Source of the DNA: Amaranthus tricolor
Taxonomy: Eukaryota > Streptophyta > Magnoliopsida > Caryophyllales > Amaranthaceae
Length of the DNA stretch: 64,000 nucleotides
Assembly: GCF_026212465.1 (NCBI RefSeq)
Contig: NC_080058.1
Location: 19,383,328 to 19,447,327, forward strand
Reading direction: 5' to 3'
In this document: piece by piece, positions 42,201 to 56,602 of the stretch
Layout: each line of letters begins with the position of its first letter
Position numbering within the stretch: the stretch's first letter is position 1
The notes under the pieces: model-generated
Told to the model about the DNA's origin: nothing
The model's database searches: none
What the model saw: the letters and a program-made list of their open reading frames with translations, nothing else
Made by a program: the position numbers and the translations under genes

Positions 42201-44595
42201 TTATGCACAAAAGTGCCACAAACGATTAAAAACCCAAAAAATCGCAACTTAACACGTAATTTCTAGCATATGACTATGATATTCAATTCTAACCACTTCA
42301 ACACAATAATGTATACCAAATAGTGTTGTGTGCCAAGTTTCATGCAAAACAAACTAAGTTTGATCGACTTTATGTTCTAAATAGCCATATACGCTTAAAA
42401 ACTTTTAAAATCGTAACTTAACACGTAATTTCTATCATATGACTATGATTTTCAATTATAACTACTTCAACACAATAATATATACCAAATAGTGTTGTGT
42501 GCCAAGTTTCGTGCAAATCATACCAAATTTGAGCTACTTTATGCGCAAAAGTGCAAAAAACGATTAAAAACCCATAATATCGCAACTTAACACGTAATTT
42601 CTAGCATATGACTATGATTTTCATGTCTAACCACTTCAACACAACAATATATACCAAATAGTATTGTGCGCCATGGTTCGTGCAAAACAAACCAAGTTTG
42701 AGCTACTTTATGCGCAAATGTTCAAAAAATGATTAAAAACTCATAAAATCGCAACTTAACACGTAATTTCTAGCATATGACTATGATTTTAAATTCTAAC
42801 CACTTCAACACAATAATATATACAAAATAGTGTTGTGTGCCAAGTTTCGTGCAAATCATACCAAGTTTGAGCTACTTTATACGCAAAAGTGTCAAATACG
42901 CTGAAAAACCCATAAAATCGAAATTTAACACATAATTTCTAGCTTATGACTATGATTTTCAATTCTAACCACTTCAACACAATAATATATATACCAAATA
43001 GTATCGTGTGCCATGTTTCGTGCAAAACAAACAAAGTATGAGCTACTTTATGCGCAAAAGTGCCAAAAACGCTGAAAAACGTTTAAAATCAAAACTTAAC
43101 CCGTAATTTCTAGCATATGACTATGATTTTCAATTCTAACTACTTCAATAGATTAATATATACCAAATAGTGTTATGTGCCAAGTTTCGTGTAAAACTAA
43201 CCAAGTTTGAGCTACTTTATGCACAAAAGTGCAGAAAGCGATTAAAAACTCAAAAAATCGCAACTCAACACGTAATTTCTATCATATGAGTATGATGTTC
43301 AATTCTATTCACATCAACACAATAAAATATACCACATAGTATTGTGTGCCAAGTTTCGTGCAAATCATACCAAGTTTGAGCTACTTTATGCGCAAAAGTG
43401 ACAAAAACGCTTAAAAACCCTTAAAATCACAATTTAACACGTAATTTCTAGCATATGACTATGATTTTCAATTACAACCAGTTTAACACAATAATATATA
43501 CCAAAGAGTGTTGCGTGCCAAGTTTCGCGGAAAACAAACTAAGTTTGAGCTACTTTATGCGCAAAAGTGCCAAATATGCTTAAAAACCCATAAAATCGCA
43601 ACTTAACACGTAGTTTCTAGCATATGACTATGATTTTCAATTCTAACCACTTAAATACAATAATATATATCAAATAGTGTTGTGTATGAAGTTTCGTGCA
43701 AAGCAATCCAAGTTTGAGCTACTTTATGCGCTAACGTGCCAAAAACGCTTAAAAACCATTAAAATCGCAACTTAACAAGTAATTTCTAGCATATGACCTA
43801 TGATTTTTCAATTCTAACGACTTGAAACACAATAATATATACCAAATAGTGTTGCGTGTCAAGTTTTGTGCAAATCAAACCAAGTTTGAGCTACTTTACG
43901 CGCAAAAGTGCCAAAAACGCTAAAAAACCCTTAAAATCGAAACTTAACACGTAATTCCTAGGATATTACTATGATTTTGAATTTTAACTACTTCAATACA
44001 ATAATATATACCAAATAGTGTTGTGTGCCAAGTTTCCTGCAAATCATACCAAATTTGAGCTACTTTATGCGCAAAAGTGCAAAAAACGATTAAAAACCCA
44101 TAATATCGCAACTTAACACGTAATTTCTAGCATATGACTATGATTTTCATGTCTAACCACTTCAACACAACAATATATCCAAATAGTATTGTGTGCCATG
44201 GTTCGTGCAAAACAAACCAAGTTTGAGCTACTTTATGCGCAAATGTTCAAAAAATGATAAAAAACTCATAAAATCGCAACTTAACACGTAATTTCTAGCA
44301 TATGACTATGATTTTAAATTCTAACCACTTCAACACAATAATATATACAAAATAGTGTTGTGTGCCAAGTTTCGTGCAAATCATACCAAGTTTGAGCTAC
44401 TTTATACGCAAAAGTGTCAAATACGCTGAAAAACCCATAAAATCGATATTTAACACATAATTTCTAGCTTATGACTATGATTTTCAATTCTAACCACTTC
44501 AACACAATAATATATATACCAAATAGTATCGTGTGCCATGTTTCGTGCAAAACAAACAAAGTATGAGCTACTTTATGCGCAAAAGTGCCAAAAAC
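33291..44595 (+). repeat. Higher-order satellite block, units of 10 and 14 monomers
   Basis: The marker AAAACTTAACCCGTAATTTC occurs at 33291, 34974, 37334, 39028, 40721 and 43091. Intervals are 1683, 2360, 1694, 1693 and 2370 bp: ten, fourteen, ten, ten and fourteen monomers. Successive units are nearly identical by eye. The 14-monomer units hold about four additional monomers (roughly 36650-37333 and 42410-43090), which the ten-monomer units at 39028 and 40721 skip at the junction CTTTTAAAATC/AAAACTTAACCCG. This is the most homogeneous part of the array, as expected for recently amplified centromere-type satellite. Confidence 0.88.
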
Positions 44596-44695
44596 NNNNN
44601 NNNNNNNNNNNNNNNNNNNNNNNNNNNNNNNNNNNNNNNNNNNNNNNNNNNNNNNNNNNNNNNNNNNNNNNNNNNNNNNNNNNNNNNNNNNNNNN
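44596..44695. other. Assembly gap (100 N)
   Basis: Exactly 100 N inside the homogeneous satellite block. A round 100 is the usual placeholder for a gap of unknown size, so the real array may be longer. Confidence 0.99.
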
Positions 44696-47600
44696 GAGCT
44701 ACTTTATACGCAAAAGTGCTAAATACGCTGAAAAACCATAAAATTGAAATTTAACACATAATTTCTAGCTTATGACTATGATTTTCAATTCTAACCACTT
44801 CAACACAATAATATATATACCAAATAGTATCGTGTGCCATGTTTCGTGCAAAACAAACAAAGTATGAGCTACTTTATGCGCAAAAGTACCAAAAACGCGT
44901 AAAAACCCTTAAAATCGCAACTTAACACGTATATTTTAGCATATGACTATGACTTTAAATTCTAACCAATTCAAAACAGTAATATATACCAAATAATGTT
45001 GTGTGCCATGATTCGTGCAAAACAAACAAAGTATAAGCTACTTTATGCGCAAAAGTGCAAAAAATGCTGAAAAACCCTTAAAATCAAAACTTAACCCGTA
45101 TTTTCTAGCATATGACTATGATTTTCAATTCTAACTACTACAATAGAATAATATATACCAAATAGTGTTATGTGCCAAGTTTCGTGCAAAACTAACCAAG
45201 TTTGAGCTACTTTATGCACAAAAGTGCAGTAACGATTAAAAACCCAAAAAATCGCAACTTAAAACGTAATTTCTATCATATGACTATGATGTTCAATTCT
45301 ATTCACATCAACACAATAAAATATACCACATAGTATTGTGTGCCAAGTTTCATGCAAATCATACCAAGTTTGAGCTACTTTATGCGCAAAAGTGACAAAA
45401 ACGCTTAAAAACCCTTAAAATCACAATTTAACACGTAATTTCTAGCATATGACTATGATTTTCAATTACAACAGCTTCAACACAATAATATATACCAAAG
45501 AGTGTTGCGTGCCAAGTTTCGCGGAAAACAAACCAAGTTTGAGCTACTTTGTGCGCAAAAGTGCCAAATATGCTTAAAAACCCATAAAATCGCAACTTAA
45601 CACGTAGTTTCTGGCATATGACTATGATATTAAATTCTAACCACTTAAATACAATAATATATATCAAATAGTGTTGTGTACCAAGTTTCGTGCAAAGCAA
45701 TCCAAGTTTGAGCTACTTTACGCGCTAACGTGCCAAAAACGCTTAAAAACCATTAAAATCGCAACTTAACAAGTAATTTCTAGCATATGACTATGATTTT
45801 CAATTCTAACTACTTCAAACACAATAATATATATACCAAATAGTGTTGCGTGTCAAGTATCGTGCAAATCAAACCAAGTTTGAGCTACTTTACGCGCAAA
45901 AGTGCCAAAAACGCTAAAAAACCCTTAAAATCGAAACTTAACACGTTATTCCTAGGATATTACTATGATTTTCAATTTTAACTACTTCAATACAATAATA
46001 TATACCAAATAGTGTTGTGTGCCAAGTTTCGTGCAAAACTAACAAAGTTTGAGCTACTTTACGCACAAAAGTGCCAAAAACGATTAAAAACCCAAAAAAT
46101 CACAACTTAACACGTAATTTCTAGCATATGACTATGATATTCAATTCTAACCACTTCAACACAATAATGTATACCAAAATAGTGTGGTGTGCCAAGGTTC
46201 ATGCAAAAAAAATCAAGTTTGAGCTACTTTATGCGCTAAATAGCCAAAAACGCTTCAAAACTCTAAAACGATTAAAAGCCCAAAAAATCGCAACTTAACA
46301 CGTAATTTCTATCATATGACTATGATGTTCAATTCTAATCACTTCAACACAATAATATATACCACATAGTGTTGTGTGCCAAGTTTCGTGCAAAACAAAC
46401 CAAATTTGTGCTACTTTATGCGCTAAATAGCCAAAAACGCTTAAAAACTCTTAAAATCGGAACTTAACATGTAATTTCTATCATATGACTATGATTTTCA
46501 ATTCTAACTACTTCAACAAAATAATTTATACCAAATAGTGTTGTGTGCCATGTTTCGTGCAAATCATATCAAGTTTGAGCTACTTTAAGCGCAAAAGTGC
46601 CAAGAATGCTTATAAACCCTTAAAATCGTAACTTAACACGTAATTTTTAGCATATGACTATGATTTTCAATTACAACCACTTCAACACAATAATATATAC
46701 CAAATAGTGTTGTGTGCCAAGTTTCGTGGAAAACAAACCAAGTTTGAGCTACTTTACGCGCAAAAGAGCCAAATACGCTGAAAAACCCATAAAATCGCAA
46801 TTTAACACATAATTTCTAGCATATGACTATGATTTTCAAGTCTAACAACTTCAACACAACAATATATACCAAATAGTATTGTGTGCCAAGTTTCGTGCAA
46901 AACAAACCAAGTTTGAGCAACTTTATGCGCTAAATAGCCAAAAACGCTTAAAAACGCTTAAAAACTCTTAAAATCGCAACTTAACAAGTAATTTCTATCA
47001 TATGACTATGATTTTCAATTCAAACTACTTCAACACAATAATATATACCAAATAGTGTTGTTTTCCAAGTTTCATGCAAATCATACAGGGTTTGAGCTAC
47101 TTTATGCGCAAAAGTGTCAAATATGCTAAAAAACCCATAAAATCGCTATTTAACACATAATTTCTAGCATATGACTATGATTATAAATTCTAACCACTTT
47201 AACACAATAATATATACCAAATAGTATTTTGATCCATGTTTCGTGCAAAACAAACCAAGTATGAGCTACTTTATGCGCAAAAGTGCCAAAAACGCTTAAA
47301 AACCCTTAAAATCGCAACTTAACACGTAATTTTTAGCATATGACTATAATTTTAAATTCTAACCACTTCAACACAATAATATATACCAAATAGTTTTGTG
47401 TGCCATGTTTCGTGCAAAACAAACAAAGTATGAGCTACTTTATGCGCAAAAGTGCCAAAAACGCTTAAAAATGCTTAAAATCACAACTTAACACGTAATT
47501 TTTAGTATATGACTATAATTTCAAATTCTAACCACTTCAACACAATAATATATACGAAATAGTGTTTTGTTCCAAGTTTCTTGCAAAGATAACCAAGTTT

Positions 47601-50600
47601 GAGCTACTTTATGCGCAAAAGTGCCAAAAACGATTAAAAATCCAAAAAATCGCAACTTAACACGTAATTTCTTGCATATGACTATGATTTTTAATTCTAA
47701 CCACTTCAACACAATCATATATACCAAATAGTATTGTGTGCCAAGTTTCGTGCAAAACAAACCAAGTTTGAGTTACTTTATGCGCTAAATAGCCCAAAAC
47801 GCTTAAAAACTCATAAAATCGAATCTTAACACGTAATTTCTAATATATGACTATGATTTTCAATTCTAACTACTTCAACACAATAATATATACCAAATAG
47901 TGTTGTTTGCCAAGTTTCGTGCAAATCATACCAAGTTTGAGCAACTTTAAGCGTAAAAGTGTCAAATACGCTGAAAAACCCATAAAATCGCAATTTAACA
48001 CATAATTTCTAGCATATGACTATGATATTAAATCCTAACCACTTTAACATAATAATATATACCAAATATTATTGTGTGCCATGTTTCGTGCAAATCAAAC
48101 CAAGTATGAGCTACTTCATGCGCAAAAGTTCCAAAAACGCTTTAAAACCCTTTAAATTGCAACTTAACACGTAATTTTTAGCATATGACAATGATTTTAA
48201 ATTCTAACCACTTCAACACAATAATATATACCAAATAGTGTTGTGTGCCATGTTTCGTGCAAAACAAACAAAGTATGAGCTACTTTATGCGCAAAAGTGC
48301 CAAAAACGCTTAAAAACGCTTAAAATCGTAACTTAACACCTAATTTTTAGTATATAACTATGATTTTAAATTCTAACCACTTCAACAAAATAATGTATAC
48401 GAAATAGTGTTCTGTTCCAAGTTTCGTGCAAAGATAACCAAGTTTGAGCTACTTTATGCGCAAAAGTGCCAAATACGATTAAAAATCCAAAAAATCGCAA
48501 TTTAACACGTAATTTCTTACATATGACTATGATTTTTAATTCTAACCAAATCAATACAATAATATATACCAAATAGTGTAGTGTGCCAAGTTTCGTGCAA
48601 AACAAACCAAGTTTGAGCTACTTTATGCGCAAAAGTGCCAAAAACGCTTAAAAACCCTTAAAATCGTAACTTAACACGTATTTTCTAGCATATGACTATG
48701 ATTTTCAATTCTAACAACTTCAACACAGTAATATATACCAAATAGTGTTGTGTGCCATGTTTCGTGAAAAACAAACAAAGTTTGAGCTACTTTATGCGAT
48801 AAAGTGCCAAAAACGCTGAAAACCCAAAAAATCGCACCTTAACACGTAATTTCTATCATATGAGTATGATGTTCAATTCTATTCACAACAACACAATAAA
48901 AAATACCACATAGTATTGTGTGCCAAGTTTCGTGCAAATCATACCAAGTTTGAGCTACTTTATGCGCAAAAGTGACAAAAACGCTTAAAAACCCTTAAAA
49001 TCACAATTTAACACGTAATTTCTAGCATATGACTATGATTTTCAATTACAACCACTTCAACACAATAATATATACCAAAGAGTGTTGCGTGCCAAGTTTC
49101 GCGGAAAACAAACTAAGTTTGAGCTACTTTATACGCAAAAGTGCCAAATATGCTTAAAAACCCATAAAATCGCAACTTAACACGTAGTTTCTAGCATATG
49201 ACTATGATTTTTAATTCTAACAACTTAAATACAATAATATATATCAGATAGTGTTGTGTACCAAGTTTCATGCAAAGCAATCCAAGTTTGAGCTACTTTA
49301 TGCGCTAACGTGCCAAAAACGCTTTAAAACCATTAAAATCGCAACTTAACAAGTAATTTCTTGTATATAACTATGATTTTCAATTCTAACTACTTCAAAA
49401 ACAATAATATATACCAAATAGTGTTGCGTGTCAAGTTTCGTGCAAATCAAACCAAGTTTGCGCTACTTTACGCGCAAAAGTGCCAAAAACGCTAAAAAAC
49501 CCTTAAAATCGAAACTTAACACGTAATTTCTAGGATATTACTATGATTTTCAATTTTAACTACTTCAACACAATAATATATACCAAATAGTGTTGTGTGC
49601 CAAGTTTCGTGCAAAATTAAAAAAGTTTGAGCTACTTTATGCGCAAAAGTGCCAAAAACGATTAAAAACCCAAAAAATCGCAACTTAACACGTAATTTCT
49701 AGCATATGACTATGATATTCAATTCTAACCACTTCAACACAATTATGTATACCAAATAGTGTTGTGTGCCAAGTTTCATGCAAAACAAACTAAGTTTGAG
49801 CGACTTTATGTGCTAAATAGCCATATACGCTTAAAAACTTTTAAAATCGTAACTTAACACGTAATTTCTATCATATGACTATGATTTTCAATTATAACTA
49901 CTTCAACACAATAATATATACCAAATAGTGTTGTGTGCCAAGTTTCCTGCAAATCATACCAAATTTGAGCTACTTTATGCGCAAAAGTGCAAAAAAACGA
50001 TTAAAAACCCATAATATCGCAACTTAACACGTAATTTCTAGCATATGACTATGATTTTCATGTCTAACCACTTCAACACAACAATATATACCAAATAGTA
50101 TTGTGTGCCATGGTTCGTGCAAAACAAACCAAGTTTTAGCTACTTTATGTGCAAATGTTCAAAAAACGATTAAAAACTCATAAAATCGCAACTTAACACG
50201 TAATTTCTAGCATATGACTATGATTTTAAATTCTAACCACTTCAACACAATAATATATACAAAATAGTGTTGTGTGCCAAGTTTCGTGCAAATCATACCA
50301 AGTTTGAGCTACTTTATGCGCTAAATAGCCGAAAACGCTTAAAAACTCTTAAAATCGCAACTTAACACGTAATTTCTATCATATGACTATGATTTTCAAT
50401 TCTAACTACTTCAACACAATAATATATACCAAATAGTGTTGTGTGCCAAGTTTCGTGCAAATCATACCAAGTTTGAGCTACTTTATACGCAAAAGTGCCA
50501 AATACGCTGAAAAAACCCATAAAATCTAAATTTAACACATAATTTCTAGCTTATGACTATGATTTTCAATTCTAACCACTTCAACACAATAATATATATA

Positions 50601-53600
50601 CCAAATAGTATCGTGTGCCATGTTTCGTGCAAAACAAACAAAGTATGTGCTACTCTATGCGCAAAAGTGCCAAAAACGCGTATATTCCCTTAAAATCGCA
50701 ACTTAAAACGTATATTTTAGCATATGCCTATGACTTTAGATTCTAACCATTTCAAAACAGTCATATATACCAAATAGTGTTTTGTGCCATGATTCGTGCA
50801 AAACAAACAAAGTATAAGCTACTTTATGCGCAAAAGTGCCAAAAATGCTGAAAAACCCTTAAAATCAAAACTTAACCCGTAATTTCTAGCATATGACTAT
50901 GATTTTCAATTCTAACTACTTCAACACAATAATATATACCAAATAGTGTAGTGTGCCAAGTTTCGTGCAAAACAAACCAAGTTTGAGCTACTTTATGCGC
51001 AAAAGTGCCAAAAACGCTTAAAAACCCTTAAAATCGTAACTTAACACGTATTTTCTAGCATATGACTATGATTTTCAATTCTAACCACTTCAACACAGTA
51101 ATATATACCAAATAGTGTTGTGTGCCATGTTTCGTGAAAAACAAACAAAGTTTGAGCTACTTTATGCGATAAAGTGCCAAAAACGCTGAAAAACCCAAAA
51201 AATCGCACCTTAACACGTAATTTCTAGCATAAGACTATGATTTTCTATTCTAACTACTTCAATATAATAATATATACGAAATAGTGTTATGTGCCTAGTT
51301 TAGTGCAAAAGTAACCAAGTTTGACCTACTTTATGCGCAAAAGTGCTAAAAACGATTAAAAACCCATAACATCGCAACTTAACACGTAATTTCTAGCATA
51401 TGACTATGATATTCAATTCTAACCACTTAAACCCAATAATATATACTAAATAGTGTTGAGTGCCAAGTTTCGTGCAAAAAAAACCAAGTTTGAGCTACTT
51501 TATGCGCAAAAGTGCCAAAAACGCTTAAAAACCCTTAAAATCGCAACTTACCACGTACTTTCTAGCATGACTATGAATTTCAATTCTAACCACTTCAACA
51601 CAATAATATATACAAAATAGTGTTGTGTGCCATGTTTCGTGAAAAACAAACCAAGTTACTTTATGCGCTAAAGTGCCAAAAACGCTGAAAAACCCATAAA
51701 ATCGCAACTTAACACGTAATTTCTAGCATATGACTATGATTTTTAATTGTAACTACTTCAATACAATAATATATAACAAATAGTGTTGTGTGCCAAGTTT
51801 CGTGCAAAACTAACCAAGTTTGAGCTACTTTATGCTCAAAAGTGCCAAAAACGTTTAAAATCCCAAAAAATCGCAACTTATCACGTAATTTCTATCATAT
51901 GACTCTGATGTTCAATTCTAACCACTTAAACACAATAATATATAGAAAATAGTGTTGTGTGACAAGTTTCGTGCAAAACAAACCATGTTGAGCTACTTTA
52001 TGCGCTAAATAGCCAAAAACGGTTAGAAACTCTTAAAATCGCAACTTAACACCTAATTTCTATCATATGACTATGATTTTCAATTCTAACTACTTCAACA
52101 CAATAATATATACCAAATAGTGTTGTGTGCCAAGTTTCGTGCAAATCATACCAAGTTTGAGCTAGTTTATGCGCAAAAGTGCCAAATACGCAGAAAAACC
52201 ATAAAATCGCAATTTAACATATAATTTCTAGCATATGACTATGATTTTAAATTCTAACCACTTCAACACAACAATATGTACCAAATAGTATTGTGTGCCA
52301 TGTTTCGTGCGAAACTAACCAAGTTTGACCTACTTTATGCGCAAATGTGCAAAAAAAATTAAAAAACCCATGAAATCGCAACTTATCACGTAATTTCTAG
52401 CATATGACTATGATTTTAAATTCTAACCACTTCAAGACAATAATATATACGAAATAGTGTTGTGTGCCAAGTTTCGTGCAAGACAAACCAAGTTTGAGCT
52501 ACTTTATGCGCTAAATATCCAAAAACGATTAGAAACTCTTAAAATCGCAACTTAACACGTAATTTATACCATATGACTATGATTTTCAATTCTAACTACT
52601 TCAACACAATAATATATACCAAATAGTGTTTGTTGCCAAGTTTCGTGCAAATCATACCAAGTTTAAGATACTTTATGCGCAAAAGTGCCAAATAAGCTGA
52701 AAAACCCATAAAATCGCAATTTAACACAAAATTTCTAGCATATGAGCATGATTTTAAATTTTAACCACTTAAACACAAAAATATATACCAAATAGTATTG
52801 TGTGCCATGTTTCGTGCAAAACAAACCAAGTATGAGCTACTTTATGCGCAAAAGTACCAAAATCGCTTAAAAACCCTTAAAATCGCAACTCAACACTTAA
52901 TTTTTAGCATATAACTATGATTTTAAATTCTAACCACTTCAACACAATCACATATACCAAATAGTGTTGTGTGCCATGTTTCGTGCAAAACAAACAAAGT
53001 ATGAGCTACTTTATGCGCAAAAGTGCCAAAAACGCTTAAAATCGCTACTTAACACGTAAATTTTAGCATACGACTACGATTTTAAATTCTAACCATTTCC
53101 ACACAATAATATATACGAAATAGTGTTGTGTGCCATGTTTCGTGCAAAGATAACCAAGTTTGAGCTACTTTATGCACAAAAGTGCCAAAAATGATTAAAA
53201 ATCCAAAAAATCGCAACTTAACACGTAATTTCTTGCATATGACTATAATTTTTATTTCTAACCACTTCAACATAATAATATATACCAAATAGTGTTGTGT
53301 GCCATGTTTCGTGAAAAACAAACCAAGTTTGAGCTAGTTTATGCGCTAAAGTGCCAAAAACGTTGAAAAACCCAAAAAATTGCAACTTAACACTTAATTT
53401 CTAGCATAAGACTATGATTTACAATTCTAACCATTTCAATACAATAATATATACCAAATAGTGTTGTGTGCCTAGTTTCGTGCAAAACTAACCAAGTCTG
53501 ACCTACTTTATGAGCAAAAGTGCTAAAACCGATTAAAAACCCATAAAATTGCAACTTAACACGTAATTTCTAACATATGACTATGATATTCAATTCTAAC

Positions 53601-56077
53601 CACTTAAACACAATAATATATACCAAATAGTGTTGTGTGCCAAGTTTCGTGCAAAACAAACCAAGTTTGAGTAAATTTATGCGCAAAAGTGCCAAAAACG
53701 CTTAAAAACCCTTAAAATCGTAACTTAACACGTAGTTTCTAGCATATGACTATGAATTTCAATTCTAAGCTCTTCAACACCACAATATATACCAAATAGT
53801 GTTGTGTGCCATGTTTCGTGAAAAACAAACCAAGTTTGAGCTACTTTATGCGCTAAAGTGCCAAAAACGCTGAAAAACCCATAAAATCGCAACTTAACAT
53901 ATGACTATGATTTTCAATTCTAACTACTTCAATACAATAATATATAGCAAATAGTGTTGTGTCCCAAGTTTCGTGCAAAACTAACCAAGTTTGAGCTACT
54001 TTATGCACAAAAGTGCCAAAAACGATTAAAATCCAAAAAAATTGCAACTTAACATGTAATTTCTATCATATGACTCTGATGTTCAATTCTAACCACTTCA
54101 ACACAATAATATATACCACAAAGTGTTGTGTGACAAGTTTCGTGCAAAACAAACCATGTTTGAGCTACTTTATGCGCTAAATAGCCAAAAACGGTTAAAA
54201 ACTCTTAAATTCGCAACTTAACACCTAATTTCTATCATATGACTACGATTTTCAACTCTAACTACTTCAACACAATAATATATACAAAATAGTGTTGTGT
54301 GCCAAGTTTCTTGCAAATCATACCAAGTTTGAGCTAGTTTATGCGCAAAAGTGCCAAATACGCTGAAAAAACCCATAAAATCGCAATTTAACACATAATT
54401 TCTAGCATATGACTATGATTTTCAATTATAACCACTTCCACACAACAATATATACCAAATAGTATTGTGTGCCATGTTTCGTGCAAAACTAACCAAGTTT
54501 GACCTACTTTAAGCGCAAATGTGCAAAAAACAATAAAAAAAACCCATAAAATCGCAACTTAACACGTAATTTCTAGCATATGACTATGATTTTAAATTCT
54601 AACCACTTCAACACAATAATATATACGAAATAGTGTTGTGTGCCAAGTTTCGTGCAAAACAAACAAAGTTTGAGCTACTTTATGCGCTAAATAGCCAAAA
54701 ACGCTTAAAAACTGTTAAAATCGCAACTTAACACGTAATTTCTACCATATGACTATGATTTTCAATTCTAACTACTTCAACACAATAATATATACCAAAT
54801 AGTGTTTTTTACCAAGTTTCGTGCAAATCATACCAAGTTTAAGCTACTTTATGCGCAAAAGTGCCAAATACGCTGTAAAACCCATAAAATCGCAATTTAA
54901 CACATAATTTCTAGCATATGACTATAATTTTCAATTCTAACCACTTCAACACAATAATATATACCAAATAGTATTGTGTGCCATGTTTCGTGCAAAACAA
55001 ACCAAGTATGAGGTACTTTATGCGCAAAAGTGCCAAAAACGCTTAAAAACCCTTAAAATCGCAACTTAACACGTAATTTTTAGCATATGACTATGTATTT
55101 AAATTCTAACCACTTCAACACAATAACATATAACAAATAGTGTTGTGTGCCATGGTTCGTGCAAAACAAATAAAGTATGAGCTACTTTATGCGCAACAGT
55201 GCCAAAAACGCTTAAAAACGCTTAAAATCGCAACTTAACACGTAATTTTTAGCATATGACTATGATTTTAAATTCTAACCACTTCAACACAATAATATAT
55301 ACGAAATAGTGTTGTGTGCCAAGTTTCGTGCAAAGATAACCAAGTTTGAGCTACTTTATGCGCAAAAGTGCCAAAAACGATTAAAAAATCCAAAAAATCG
55401 CAACTTAACACGTAATTTCTAGCATATGACTATGATTTTCAATTCTAACCACTTCAACATAAGAATATATACCAAATAGTGTTGTGTGCCATGTTTCGTG
55501 AAAAACAAACCAAGTTTGAGCTACTTTATGCGCTAAAGTGCCAAAAACGCTGAAAAACCCAAAAAATCGCAACTTAACACGTAATTTCTAGCATAAGACT
55601 ATGATTTACAATTCTAAGTACTTCAATACAATAATATATACCAAATAGTGTTGTGTGCCTAGTTTCGTGCAAAACTAACCAAGTTTGAGCTACTTTATGT
55701 GCAAAAGTGCTAAAAACGATTAAAAACCCATAAAATTGCAACTTAACACGTAATTTCTAACATATGACTATGAATTTCAATTCTAACCACTTAAACACAA
55801 TAATATATACCAAATAGTGTTGTGTACCATGTTTCGTGAAAAACAAACCAAGTTTGAGCTACTTTATGCGCTAAAGTGCCAAAAACGCTTTAAAACCTTT
55901 AAAATCGCAACTTAACACGTAATTTCTAGTATATGACTATGATTTTCAATTCTAACCACGTCTACACAATAATATATACTAAATAGTGTTGTGTGCCAAG
56001 TTCGTGCAAAACAAACCAAGTTTGAGCTACTTTATGCGCGAAAGTCCAAAAAAAGCTTAAAAACCCATAAAATCGAA
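44696..56077 (+). repeat. 169-bp satellite array, right part to array edge
   Basis: Same satellite, same orientation. From about 45 kb monomers become more varied, with shortened or lengthened copies such as the doubled GCTTAAAAACGCTTAAAAACTC near 46940 and a shortened monomer near 53890. Variants not common elsewhere appear towards the edge: GATTTACAATTCTAA, GTGCCTAGTTTCGTG, GCATAAGACTATG. The last recognisable bases are AACCCATAAAATCGA near 56077. No gene is present. Confidence 0.92.
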
Positions 56078-56602
56078 TTTGTGTACCTTTATTGCTATCC
56101 ATTTCAGATATGTGGCTCTGGATGTAGATCCCATTTGACCACGCACATTTTTCATTGTGCTGAAACGCATGGGAAAAGTAATACTATTTATTTATATATG
56201 TATATATAACACTTAATAAAATCAAATTGGTAAAATAATTAATATTACGTACGCATTCAACAACGCTTTGAAAGTTGTTTTGCTAGGCGGTCTTTGAGGT
56301 TTTTGTTATGAGTCGAAGACGTGCACAATTTTTGTTAAAGGACAAATGACCAAAAGTATCCAATGCAAAATACAAATGCAAAGTTAAAATCAATAAATTA
56401 GAGATTATGTGAACTTAAAAATCAAAAGATAAGTTCAACTCTTCCACATATGGAGCCAGAATGAACGTGTGTTTAGATGCAAGGGAATTAGTCAAAGAAG
56501 TCTCAATGTATTCTTTGACGTCATCTGGATCATTTACACATTTAGTACCCGAAATCGACTCAGGACAAAACCATCAAAATTTTATTCGAGGTTCGCAAGA
56601 AT
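56078..56602 (-). other. Junction region between satellite and CACTA element
   Basis: Unique-looking, AT-rich sequence after the last monomer, presumably the 3' part of the CACTA element. A short minus-strand frame with no domain crosses 56080-56200. No CACTA terminus matching the right-end CACTAGTGG was found here, so the left end appears deleted or replaced by satellite. Confidence 0.5.

Noticed and set aside
26428..56077. CRISPR-like array of regularly spaced repeats
   Set aside because: There are no unique spacers; whole 169-bp monomers repeat end to end, which is satellite DNA in a plant nuclear genome.
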